Below are positions 39,020-47,823 of a stretch of DNA of 64,000 nt, piece after piece; position 1 is the stretch's first letter; each line of letters begins with the position of its first letter. This DNA is from Thermosulfidibacter sp. (GTDB lineage Bacteria; Thermosulfidibacterota; Thermosulfidibacteria; Thermosulfidibacterales; Thermosulfidibacteraceae): contig JAGDVO010000004.1 of the NCBI GenBank assembly GCA_023269715.1, positions 16,077-80,076 of the forward strand, in the 5' to 3' direction. The position numbers and the translations under genes were made by a program. The notes under the pieces are model-generated. The model searched no databases. It was not told the origin of the DNA and was given only the letters and a program-made list of their open reading frames with translations.

Positions 39020-39042
39020 AATTTAGATCAAAGGGCGGGATT

Positions 39043-39875
39043 ATGGTTTCTGTTTCCGTTGACAATTTTGATTTAGAAAGACTTTGCCCCTTTGGTTCTA
39101 TAGTGGTTATTGGTGCTGTTGATAGAGGAAAGAGTACGCTTATCAAGAATATTACAAATTTTTTCTAAGAAAGGGAGAGCCTGTAAGGATAGTCGATCTT
39201 GATGTTGGTCAGAGCGATATAGGTCATGTGGGTACCGTTGCTTTTGGTATTGTAGATAGGGAAATAGCTCTTCTGTCTGAGGCAATTCCCGAGTATTTTT
39301 ACTTTTACGGTTACACTTCTCCTCTTTCCGATATCCCTGGGTATGTATATTCTTTAGTTAGGCTACTTAGAAAGTTGAAAAGGGTTGAAAGGGAAAGGAG
39401 GGTTTTGATAGATACTACAGGGTGGATATCAGGTTATTCTGCTTTTTCCTTGAAACTTCTGAAATTAGAGCTGTTTAGACCCGATGCTGTTATTCTTATC
39501 GGTAGTGAGGTTTTTGACTGGTACAGTTATATAAAGGGTTTTGTTAAAGAGGTATTTTTGTTGCTACCCTCACAGTACGTAGTCCCAAAGGATATGTTAA
39601 GGAGGGAGAAAAATAGAATAGCAATAACTATAAAGTATTTTTCGGAAAAACCTCTGGTTAAGCTGGAGAAAAACTTAATTCCCTGTGTTGGGAAATATTC
39701 TACTCTTGAAGAGGGTAGGTTAGTTGGGTTTCTTGACTCTAGGTTTGAAACGCTTGCGACTGGGTGGGTAGTGAAGGATCAAGGAAAAGAAGTTTTACTC
39801 CATATTTACAAGCAGTATGAAGGTAAGGTATCCTTCCTTAAGATAGGTGATAAGGTTGGAGGTAGGAATGGTTAA
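39043..39875 (+). pseudogene. Clp1/Grc3-type P-loop polynucleotide kinase-like gene with a -1 frameshift at a slippery site
   Basis: ATG 39043 opens 41 codons with the Walker A IVVIGAVDRGKSTLIKN and ends at TAA 39166. Shifting -1 at 39159-39165 (T TTT TTC) continues without a stop to 39875 with RIVDLDVGQSDIGHVGTVAFG, PLSDIPGYV, VLIDTTGWISGYSAFSLKLLKLELFRPDAVILIG and a C-terminal ATGWVV. This is the CLP1_P layout of Clp1/Grc3/Nol9 5'-hydroxyl polynucleotide kinases: Walker A, then DLDxGQ, then DTTGW. One T fewer than expected in the run explains the break, by mutation, sequencing error or programmed frameshifting. The long intact second part argues for recent or functional change. It overlaps argC by 8 bases. 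Confidence 0.7.
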
Positions 39876-40908
39876 GGTGGCTATCTTTGGAGCAACGGGT
39901 TACACAGGTATTGAGCTTGTTAGGCTGATTGTTTCCCATCCTTTATGTGAAGTATCTGTTCTTACATCTGAAACTTATAGTGACAAGAGATTTTCTGAGC
40001 TTTTCCCGACTTTTAAAGGTTTGTGTGATATTCAACTTGTTGATAGTAATACTGCTATAGATATGTTGGATGATGTTGATGTGTCTTTCTTATGTTTGCC
40101 CCATGGAACTTCTATGGGGGTTGTTTATAAGCTTCTTGCAAAGAATAGAAGGATTATAGATCTTTCTGGGGATTTTAGGTTTAAAGACGTTTCGATATAC
40201 GAAAAGTGGTATGAAAAGAAGCACCTATTTGCCGATATTTTGCATAAAGCAGTTTACGGGTTACCTGAGCTATTCAGGGAAAAGATTAAAAAGGCTAATT
40301 TAATAGCCAATCCAGGTTGCTATGCTACAAGCGTGATAGTTCCCCTCTATCCACTATTGAGAAAAGGCCTCATAAAGGGTACAGTTATTGCCGATTGTAA
40401 GAGCGGTGTAAGTGGTGCGGGTAGGAAGTCCGAGCTAAGACTGATGTTCTCTGAGGTTAATGGGAATTTTACTGCCTACTCTGTTAGTGGTCACAGGCAT
40501 AATCCAGAGATGGAGGAGGTATTAGCTGAAGCTACCGGTTTTAAACCAGAGATACTTTTCGTGCCACACCTTGTTCCTATTAATAGAGGTATTCTTTCGA
40601 CGATCTATGTGGATATTGATGAGAATTATACATGGGATGATGTAAGAGATATTTACCATGATTTTTATGGTGATGAACCTTTTGTTAAACTCTATCCTAA
40701 GGGGAGGATGCCAGAGGTTAGAGAGGTTAGGAATTCTAACTATATAGCCATTTCCTGGGAAGTTAGGAGAGATAAGGGAAAACTTGTAATAGTAAGTGCA
40801 ATAGATAATCTTGTCAAAGGAGCGAGTGGTCAGGCTGTACAGAATATGAATTTAATGCTTGGTTTTGAAGAAACTGTTGGTCTTGTTAGTCTATCTTCTA
40901 TCGTGTAG
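39868..40908 (+). CDS. argC: N-acetyl-gamma-glutamyl-phosphate reductase
   Basis: 346 aa from ATG 39868, which has GGAGG well spaced and starts MVKVAIFGATGYTGIELVRLI; an upstream start at 39847 is less likely. Rossmann NADP-binding GATGYTG, catalytic cysteine in ANPGCYATS, and the catalytic histidine in VSGHRHNPEM. Third step of arginine biosynthesis. The 3' end converges on and overlaps rlmN by 18 bases. Confidence 0.95.
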   Translation: MVKVAIFGATGYTGIELVRLIVSHPLCEVSVLTSETYSDKRFSELFPTFKGLCDIQLVDSNTAIDMLDDVDVSFLCLPHGTSMGVVYKLLAKNRRIIDLSGDFRFKDVSIYEKWYEKKHLFADILHKAVYGLPELFREKIKKANLIANPGCYATSVIVPLYPLLRKGLIKGTVIADCKSGVSGAGRKSELRLMFSEVNGNFTAYSVSGHRHNPEMEEVLAEATGFKPEILFVPHLVPINRGILSTIYVDIDENYTWDDVRDIYHDFYGDEPFVKLYPKGRMPEVREVRNSNYIAISWEVRRDKGKLVIVSAIDNLVKGASGQAVQNMNLMLGFEETVGLVSLSSIV

Positions 40909-41925
40909 ATACTTCCATCTTAATTGACCACAAGCAGCCAATATATCGCTTCCTCTACTTTTTCTTATAAAGGTGGAGATTCCATGGGATATTATCTTTT
41001 CCTGTATTCTTAATATCCTATCTTCGGGTGGTTTTTTGAAGGGGCTATTTTCCCATTCGTTGAAGGGGATCAGGTTTACTTTACACTTTATATTTTTAAC
41101 TTTTATGAGATTCACTAAACTTTCGATTTCTTCATCACTATCGTTTATTCCATCCATTAGCACATACTCTATAGTTAGGATCTTCCGCGTTCTTTTTTTC
41201 TCTTTTAATACATCGAGAACTTTATTCATAGGATGCAATTTTTCTATAGGCATTATTTTCTTTCTCGTTTCACTTCTTCCAGTGTTCAAAGAGAGAGCTA
41301 TGGGTAGTTCTGGAAATTCTGAAACTAGCTTTTTCAATTCTGGTATTATTCCCACTGTAGAAAGGGTAATTCTTCTCTTTGATATGGCACAATGTTTTTC
41401 GTCTATCAATTTTTTTATGGCCAATCTTACATTATCCCAATTGTCAAGAGGTTCTCCCATACCCATTATCACTATATTTGTTGGAGATCTTCCTTCTATT
41501 TTAGCAGCTAGGAGATACTGGTCTATTATTTCCGATGGTTTTAGATTCCTCTTGAATCCCTGCATCCCTGTAGAGCAGAATTTACAGCCCATTCTACATC
41601 CTATCTGTGTTGATATACATAACGTTAATTTGTCTTTGCTTGGAATCAGGACGCTTTCTATGATTTCTCCGTCTTTAGTTCCGAATAGTAATTTGGTTGT
41701 GTTATCTACCGATTTTATTTTATCAACAGGAGTGAGCGAAAATAATTCGAAATCTTCTTCTAGTTTCTCTCTAAGTGATTTTGGAATATCGGTCATCTCT
41801 GAGAAGTTGGAGACTTTCCTCTTATATATCCAACCAAGTATCTGGTAGGTTCTGTACTTTTCATATCCTAGAGAACTTATATACTCATGGAGTTCTTTCA
41901 CCGATATGTCCTTTATGTTTCTCAT
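40891..41925 (-). CDS. rlmN: 23S rRNA/tRNA adenine-C2 methyltransferase RlmN
   Basis: 344 aa radical-SAM enzyme. CxxxCxxC in GCRMGCKFCSTG, VIMGMGEPLDN, ISKRRITLSTVGIIPELKKL, and the C-terminal methyl-carrying cysteine in DILAACGQLRW. Methylates A2503 of 23S rRNA and A37 of some tRNAs. Last gene of a five-gene minus-strand operon; its start abuts the pbp1A stop. Confidence 0.96.
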   Translation of the reverse strand: MRNIKDISVKELHEYISSLGYEKYRTYQILGWIYKRKVSNFSEMTDIPKSLREKLEEDFELFSLTPVDKIKSVDNTTKLLFGTKDGEIIESVLIPSKDKLTLCISTQIGCRMGCKFCSTGMQGFKRNLKPSEIIDQYLLAAKIEGRSPTNIVIMGMGEPLDNWDNVRLAIKKLIDEKHCAISKRRITLSTVGIIPELKKLVSEFPELPIALSLNTGRSETRKKIMPIEKLHPMNKVLDVLKEKKRTRKILTIEYVLMDGINDSDEEIESLVNLIKVKNIKCKVNLIPFNEWENSPFKKPPEDRILRIQEKIISHGISTFIRKSRGSDILAACGQLRWKYLHDRR

Positions 41926-44048
41926 CAGTCAGCACCTTGGGGCACTTGTGGTATATTAGGAGTTTCTGTTTTGTTTTCTTCAGGTAGGGTTGGAACTGTT
42001 CCATTTGTTTCAGGGGCGGTTTCTTCCTCTTCTTTGATTATGAAGGGCGGTGGATATAAAGGCATTATACCTTTTGTATAATCGATCCATATCGGTAAGG
42101 CAGCTACTGAACCTGTGTACCTGTTACCTATTGGTTGGAAGTTATCCCTGCCTATGTAAACTCCTGTTAAAACTCTCCTTGTGAAACCTATATACCATGC
42201 GTCTCTGTATTCACTGGATGTGCCCGTTTTTCCTGCCGAAAAATCTCCTATTGATAGTGCAGTTCTTGCGGTACCAAGTTCAACTACCTTTCTGAGCATA
42301 AAAAGCATCTCACTAGCTATATTTCTATCTATTACCTGTACGCATTCTGGACCACTGTTTTCGAATATAACGTTACCCCTTGTATCAACGATTTTTGTTA
42401 TGTAGTAGGGTTTACATAATAAACCACCTTTAGCAAAGGGTATATAAGCCTTTACGAGTTCTATTACTCTTAGTTCTGAGGCTCCTAGAGCACTTGATAG
42501 ATCAGGTCTTATTGTTGATTCTATACCTAGTCTTTTTGCCATCTCTATGATTTTACCTATTCCAATTTGACTTGCGATTTTTACGGTAACTGTGTTTCTC
42601 GAAAGAGCTAGTGCCATCCATAGTGGCATCTTTCCTAGATATTGGTTGTCGTAATTTTTGGGTTTCCATGTTTGGTTTTTGCTCATCGTAGGGAATTCAA
42701 CGGGTTCATCAACAACAATGTCAAAGGGACTGAAACCGTTTTCAAGAGCTGTTACATATACGATAGGTTTGAAAGCACTACCCGGTTGCCTCTTTGCTTG
42801 AGTTACCCTGTTGAACTGACTTATACTGTAGTCGTATCCTCCTACAAACGCTATTATTCCCATAGTATCTAGATCTATAGAAATAAGAGCTCCATTTAAA
42901 TTTGGTGCTTTCCAAGCTCTGAGTCTTTTTGTTCTATCAACCCAGACTCTTATGGTATCCCCATTTTTTGCGTTTGCCCCCACTTCTTGGACATTCATTG
43001 TGTATATGTTTCCGAAATATGAGCATTTTAGAGTATTATCCTTTACCTCTACTACTCTACACAGTTCGTATCTAACGGGTTGATCTTTCGGTATGTTTCC
43101 TAAGCTTTTTTCCACTCTTATGATTCCATTCAAAAGGGCGTTTTCGGCCAATCTTTGTGCATCAAGGTCTATTGTGGTGTATATCTTTAGGCCTCCCTTG
43201 AGAACGTTGTCCTTACCGTACTTTGCTACTAGTTCCTGATAGAGAGTATCCATAAAGTAGGGCGCATTGTTGACCCTTGTTATTCCCTCCTTTCTGATGC
43301 TAAGTGGTTCTCTTATTGCTCTTTCATACTCTTCCTTTGTTATGAACCCCTCTTCTAGCATTCTTGATAGTACCCAATTTCTTCTTTCAAGAGCTCTCTG
43401 GGGATAGTAGTAGGGTGAAAAGTAGGTTGGTGCCTTTGGTAAGCTGGCTAATAGTGCTCCTTCCGCTAGTGTTAGATTTGATACGGATTTACCAAAGTAC
43501 GTTCTACTTGCTGCTTCAACACCATAAGCCCCATGGCCAAGGTATATTATATTCAGGTAAAGCTCGAGTATCTTTTGTTTCGGAAGCGTTTCTTCTAACT
43601 TTTTTGCGAGAAGCATTTCTTTTATCTTCCTACTTAAGGTTTTTTCTTGGCTTAAAAACATGTTTCTAGCAACTTGCATGGTAATCGTGGATGCACCTTG
43701 AGCAAATCTGCGCTCCTTTATATCTATGATTATCGCTCTTATTATGGCTTTGTAATCCAACCCTTTGTGTTCGTAGAATCTTGCGTCTTCTGCTGCAAGG
43801 AATGCCAGTTGAACTTTTCTTGGGATTTTCTCTATCGGCACATAAAATCTCCTTTCCTCATAGAGTTCACCTATAAGTCTACCTTTAACATCGTACACTT
43901 CTGTTACGAGTGGTGGTGTGTACTTTTTGAGTTCCTTTACAGTTGGCAAGTCGATATAGTTCCATTTTAGCCAAAGCGCTCCACCTATGCTTATGGAAGA
44001 TATTAAACTGATTCCCAATAGCACAAAAATTATCTTTAGTACTCTCAT
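41925..44048 (-). CDS. Penicillin-binding protein 1A (transglycosylase/transpeptidase)
   Basis: 707 aa class A PBP. N-terminal membrane anchor (residues 1-25), GT51 glycosyltransferase with FLAAEDARFYEHKGLDYKAIIRA, QGASTITMQVARN and KILELYLNIIYLGHGAYGVEAAS, an OB-like insert, and the transpeptidase with serine in RQPGSAFKPIV, LALSRNTVTV and AGKTGTSSEYRDAWYIGF. Proline/glutamate/threonine-rich tail. Peptidoglycan synthesis in the inner membrane. Confidence 0.95.
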   Translation of the reverse strand: MRVLKIIFVLLGISLISSISIGGALWLKWNYIDLPTVKELKKYTPPLVTEVYDVKGRLIGELYEERRFYVPIEKIPRKVQLAFLAAEDARFYEHKGLDYKAIIRAIIIDIKERRFAQGASTITMQVARNMFLSQEKTLSRKIKEMLLAKKLEETLPKQKILELYLNIIYLGHGAYGVEAASRTYFGKSVSNLTLAEGALLASLPKAPTYFSPYYYPQRALERRNWVLSRMLEEGFITKEEYERAIREPLSIRKEGITRVNNAPYFMDTLYQELVAKYGKDNVLKGGLKIYTTIDLDAQRLAENALLNGIIRVEKSLGNIPKDQPVRYELCRVVEVKDNTLKCSYFGNIYTMNVQEVGANAKNGDTIRVWVDRTKRLRAWKAPNLNGALISIDLDTMGIIAFVGGYDYSISQFNRVTQAKRQPGSAFKPIVYVTALENGFSPFDIVVDEPVEFPTMSKNQTWKPKNYDNQYLGKMPLWMALALSRNTVTVKIASQIGIGKIIEMAKRLGIESTIRPDLSSALGASELRVIELVKAYIPFAKGGLLCKPYYITKIVDTRGNVIFENSGPECVQVIDRNIASEMLFMLRKVVELGTARTALSIGDFSAGKTGTSSEYRDAWYIGFTRRVLTGVYIGRDNFQPIGNRYTGSVAALPIWIDYTKGIMPLYPPPFIIKEEEETAPETNGTVPTLPEENKTETPNIPQVPQGAD

Positions 44049-44051
44049 CCT

Positions 44052-44585
44052 CTACACCTTTGGTATTTCTCTATCAAAATATATGTTTTTCCCGCTTATG
44101 GAAAAGGGTATTGCCATAAGAACGTTTAGATCCACGAGATTCATCTCCTTAGCTATTATTCCTGCTCTGTACATTATTCTGTTATCCACATTGTGTATAG
44201 AAAGGGTCTTTACGATCGAGCCTAGTGCTATTCCAAGGTCTAGTAGTCTAAACATACATATAGGTGCTTCAAAGTCCCTCAGTTTTTTCATGTCCTTCAT
44301 GGTTATACATCCATCAAATCCACAGCCTCCACAGTTTAGACCTAAGGGTTCCCATTCCTTTATCCCTACAAAGATTATACCGTCAGATTTTAATATGCTG
44401 TTCCCATCCCTTATGAAGAATGGATCTCCTTTTTCCTTTCCGTATTCTATCATTCTATTTCCTAATTTCTCTATAACTTCTCTTTCGGTGATTAAATTTG
44501 TTTTTATAAAATTCTGTCCTTTACTTTTTGGAGCTGTTATCGCAGAAACTAACGCGAGTCCCCCTATAATTTCAAATATCTTCAT
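44052..44585 (-). CDS. DUF2148 ferredoxin-like protein
   Basis: 177 aa. Central cysteine cluster CGGCGFDGC with a later CMFR, the DUF2148 pattern thought to ligate an iron-sulfur cluster, flanked by short alpha-beta stretches. These proteins occur mainly in strict anaerobes and have no assigned role. It overlaps the pseudo-NtrC gene by 14 bases and lies 3 bases before pbp1A, so it shares the operon. Confidence 0.85.
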   Translation of the reverse strand: MKIFEIIGGLALVSAITAPKSKGQNFIKTNLITEREVIEKLGNRMIEYGKEKGDPFFIRDGNSILKSDGIIFVGIKEWEPLGLNCGGCGFDGCITMKDMKKLRDFEAPICMFRLLDLGIALGSIVKTLSIHNVDNRIMYRAGIIAKEMNLVDLNVLMAIPFSISGKNIYFDREIPKV

Positions 44586-45780
44586 CTATTTCCCTCCTCC
44601 TAGGGTTTGTTATTTTCAGTTCTCTTATCTTGTATCTGATCGTGTTTCTATGAAGTCCAAGTTTTTTGGCAGCCACAGATTGATTGTAGTTACTCTCTTT
44701 TAAGGCTTCTTTTATTATCACAGTTTCTACGACGTTTATAATATCCTGATAGATATTGCTATGGTTGTTAACAAGCATTTTTCTTACCGTATCCTTTAAA
44801 AGTTTAGTAAAGGGATAGTTGTAACCGTATAGTATTTCTGCTGGTAAGTGGTAAATATCTATCTCTTCTACACTTATATATGCTAATTCTTTGGATACTT
44901 CTATAAGTTCTCTGATGTTACCTGGCCAATTGTATTCGGTTAGGTATTTTTCAGCGTTATTCGTTAGTCTTATATCCGCTTCTTTGTTAAATTTTTTTAA
45001 GTAGAGTTTCAGCAGTGGTATAATCTCTCCTTTTCTTTCTCTCAGAGGTTTTACTTCTATTATTTTCATACCTATTATATTTAATAAGTTTCGGCTTAAT
45101 CTGTTTTCTCTGTAAAGGTCACTTTCTTGACCATTAAATACAAATACCGGGATGGTGTTGTGATCGAAATTTAGAATTTTGTTTTCTATAATTTCCATAT
45201 GTTTGATAGGGATGTTGCTTATGTCTATTATCGTTACCGTATTTCTGCCTCCATCTAAATCCAACGATTGGTTGATCGTTGTTAGTTTTAGACTTGTTGC
45301 TACATGTCTTATTAGAGTTTTCTTTCCTACACCTTCTTCCCCTATCACAAGAAATGGAGTTTTCATAAGAATGTTTTCTTTTATTTTTTTGACTACTTTT
45401 TGTGTTGTTTCTTCTAGTATTATTATCTCATCGGTTTTAAAGGTTTTTTTTGAGACTTCTTCAACAATTTTTAGTAGTTCTTCTTTCGATATAGGTTTTT
45501 TGATAAAGCCGAGAACTCCGTATTTTGTCAGTTCATCTACCTTATCAAAAGCAGGGTTTGAAGTTATCAAAAAAAATGGAACTTTATGAAAGTAATCCTT
45601 TAAATCCCATATGGATCCGTCAACCAGTGTAGTACTACTAATAACTAAATTGACATCCTCATTTTGGATCAATAGGAAAGCGTCTTTTACAGTAGAAAGT
45701 GAAATAATTTCATGGTCTTTAAGTATTCTTGAAATTATCCAAGTTGTGTTAAAATCCTTTTCAAGGACCAGTATTTTCAT
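44572..45780 (-). CDS. NtrC-like regulator lacking the phospho-acceptor Asp and the sigma-54 GAFTGA loop
   Basis: 402 aa in the order receiver-AAA-Fis. The receiver (1-110) keeps the switch Ser/Thr (ITS) and Lys (KKP) but has SS near residues 48-49 where the phosphorylated Asp belongs. The AAA domain has Walker A GEEGVGKKTL (147-156), then runs straight to a Walker B-like TVTIIDISNI, about 40-50 residues too short; the ESELFGhekGAFTGA region is absent and the Walker B Glu is replaced. NWPGNIREL and the C-terminal Fis helix-turn-helix (NQSVAAKKLGLHRNTIRYKIREL) are intact. It should bind DNA but not open sigma-54 promoters or accept phosphate in the usual way. ATGA overlap with the upstream kinase-like gene. 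Confidence 0.85.
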   Translation of the reverse strand: MKILVLEKDFNTTWIISRILKDHEIISLSTVKDAFLLIQNEDVNLVISSTTLVDGSIWDLKDYFHKVPFFLITSNPAFDKVDELTKYGVLGFIKKPISKEELLKIVEEVSKKTFKTDEIIILEETTQKVVKKIKENILMKTPFLVIGEEGVGKKTLIRHVATSLKLTTINQSLDLDGGRNTVTIIDISNIPIKHMEIIENKILNFDHNTIPVFVFNGQESDLYRENRLSRNLLNIIGMKIIEVKPLRERKGEIIPLLKLYLKKFNKEADIRLTNNAEKYLTEYNWPGNIRELIEVSKELAYISVEEIDIYHLPAEILYGYNYPFTKLLKDTVRKMLVNNHSNIYQDIINVVETVIIKEALKESNYNQSVAAKKLGLHRNTIRYKIRELKITNPRRREIDEDI

Positions 45781-46808
45781 GTTGGTAATATTATTCTTAT
45801 ACTTATACTTCTATCCTTACAAACTGTATCAATTAATCCACCGTTATCTGAAATTATCTTGTAAGATAGAAGCAACTTTGGATTATTCGTTTCGAGTAGA
45901 ACTGAATTTATTTCCCTTACATTTTTGGTTGTTATTTTGAATTCTATTAAAACACTTTTTCTATCGGGTTTTAACATTATGTTGTTGAGATATTTTGTAG
46001 ATATTGTTATTACATCTTTTTCTTTTAAAAAGTTTGATAACAAGAGTGTAATATTTGAAATAGATTTTACAAGTGTGATCGGATTGATCATTATTTCTGG
46101 TATCGTTGGATCGTAATTTTTAACAATTTTTATCTTTTTATCTTTAAGTAATTCTTCCACTATCATAAGCGAGTTTTCTACTATCTTGTGAATATTAGAA
46201 TTCATTATGATCTCTTCTTTGCTTAATAGCTCGTTTATGTCTTTTAAATATTCATATACCTCTTTTGTTATTTTTTTAATCATGAAACTCTCTTCTATGT
46301 TGCTTTTTTCTACAATTAATTCAGATATTGATATTAGTGCCTCTATTTTTTGGAGCAATCTATTTACTATGTAACTTAAAGTTTCTTCTATTATTTTTAA
46401 CTGTTTTGTTTTTTCTTCTTTGAGTTCTAGTATTTCGAGCTGTGAAATTTCCTTTAGAATCATAACATATTTTTCTTCTTTCTGTAGTTTCACTGAAAAT
46501 ACATCTATAATAAAGTTTCTCGTTGTTTCTTCTGTAATTGATATTTTATAATTTAAGACAGGATAGCTATTGGTTATCGCTTTTCTAATAATATCAAGAG
46601 TCTCTTCGTCCCTTATGATTTCAAGTAGGCTTTTTCCAGTTAGTGTGTTGAATTTCGGGAAAATGTAATAACTAGCCGGATTAGCGTAGTCTATAATCAG
46701 AGCGTTATTGATGATAAGTAGGGGATAGGGGAGTTCTTCTACTATTTCTCTAAAGTTTGTTACTTGTCCTTTGTTGGTCACAGTGGTAATATTATCCTTC
46801 ATGAGCAT
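45777..46808 (-). CDS. PAS-domain pseudo-histidine kinase (NtrB-like) lacking catalytic motifs
   Basis: Up to 343 aa. A PAS domain (~20-125) is followed by a helical hairpin and a C-terminal HATPase-like fold. The DHp helix reads SYIVNRL (145-151) where NtrB proteins have HEIRNPL, so the phosphorylatable His and its neighbouring Glu are missing. An N-box asparagine may remain (LLLSNFLK), but the DxGxG and GLGL boxes are replaced by TTKNVRE and NNPKLLLSYKI. Still, a terminal NGGLIDTV...ISIRIILP preserves the fold. Alternative starts exist (ATG 46802). It most likely acts as a non-catalytic sensor bound to its degenerate regulator. Confidence 0.8.
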   Translation of the reverse strand: MLMKDNITTVTNKGQVTNFREIVEELPYPLLIINNALIIDYANPASYYIFPKFNTLTGKSLLEIIRDEETLDIIRKAITNSYPVLNYKISITEETTRNFIIDVFSVKLQKEEKYVMILKEISQLEILELKEEKTKQLKIIEETLSYIVNRLLQKIEALISISELIVEKSNIEESFMIKKITKEVYEYLKDINELLSKEEIIMNSNIHKIVENSLMIVEELLKDKKIKIVKNYDPTIPEIMINPITLVKSISNITLLLSNFLKEKDVITISTKYLNNIMLKPDRKSVLIEFKITTKNVREINSVLLETNNPKLLLSYKIISDNGGLIDTVCKDRSISIRIILPT

Positions 46809-47772
46809 AAATTACAATATTAACGTGAAAAGGATTATTCTCAATACCCCCTATTACATCGGCTGGGTTGCCCTTTATATAATACTCGATGATCCTATTA
46901 CACTTGTTGATACAGGTGTGTTTAGTGAGGAGAACTATAATCTTTTCTTGGAGAACCTGAAGACTCTTGGCCTGGGAATAAAAGATATAAAAAGGATTGT
47001 TCTAACGCATGGTCATTGTGATCATTTCGGTATGGCACGAAAAGTAGCAGAGGAAAGTGGTGCTAAGATCTATATCCATCCTGAGGATTATGAAAAGGCT
47101 AAGGATAGATTTAACTATTACGTCAGACTTATACCGATTATGGAATCTTTGGGAGTTCCTGGAGATTTTTATCCTCTCTTTGTTAAGTTTCTCAAGTGGG
47201 AGGATAATTTTTGCCTAGGTTTACCGGAAGATGGAGTTGAGTTTTTGAGCGAAGGTAAACTTGAGTTTGAACATTTTTCTCTAGATGTTATTCATACACC
47301 TGGCCATTCGAAGGGGCATATTGTTCTAAGTGACGGTAAAAGGGTCATAAGTGGTGACTTGATATTTACGAATATGACCTCGGAACCTATTATAGATGCT
47401 GATAACTCCGGTAGAAGGTTAAAATCTATAAATATGCATTTAGCCTCGTTGGATAGGTTACTAGGGGTTGGTATAGAGGAGTTTTTCCCATCTCATAAGG
47501 AGGAAAGGGGTAATTTCAGGGAGGCTGTCTATAACTTGTATAACCGTTTTGAGTCAAAGTGTAGCTATATACTTGATTGGCTTATGACTCTAAAGAAAGC
47601 GACGCCATATGAACTGGTTGAGGTTACCTATGAAAATCTGGATAGGACTTTTATATATGTTATTCTTTCCGAAATGATGGGTAGACTAGACTATCTTGAG
47701 AACAAAGGTCTTATAAGCTATGAGGAGGTAGATGGAAAAATTTACTGCATTCCGTTGACAAATAGTTATTAA
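46801..47772 (+). CDS. Metallo-beta-lactamase-fold hydrolase with C-terminal winged helix
   Basis: 323 aa from ATG 46801. MBL motifs THGHCDHF (HxHxDH), IHPEDYEKA, HTPGHSKGHIVL and SGDLIF are complete, so a binuclear metal site is expected. The C-terminal ~75 residues (KKATPYELVEVTYENLDRTFIYVILSEMMGRLDYLENKGLIS) form the winged helix typical of LACTB2-like MBL proteins. Substrate unknown; RNA, thioesters and lactones are known for relatives. No ribosome binding site precedes the ATG, and the start overlaps the divergent pseudo-kinase start by 8 bases. Confidence 0.85.
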   Translation: MSINYNINVKRIILNTPYYIGWVALYIILDDPITLVDTGVFSEENYNLFLENLKTLGLGIKDIKRIVLTHGHCDHFGMARKVAEESGAKIYIHPEDYEKAKDRFNYYVRLIPIMESLGVPGDFYPLFVKFLKWEDNFCLGLPEDGVEFLSEGKLEFEHFSLDVIHTPGHSKGHIVLSDGKRVISGDLIFTNMTSEPIIDADNSGRRLKSINMHLASLDRLLGVGIEEFFPSHKEERGNFREAVYNLYNRFESKCSYILDWLMTLKKATPYELVEVTYENLDRTFIYVILSEMMGRLDYLENKGLISYEEVDGKIYCIPLTNSY

Positions 47773-47823
47773 AGGTTTAAAGGTAATAACAATAATTGTG
47801 AAATTGTACACTTGGAGGATGTC

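Noticed and set aside
33849-39875. Mobile element explaining the damaged region
   Set aside because: No transposase, inverted repeats or integrase seen; the pattern is point decay plus one deletion.
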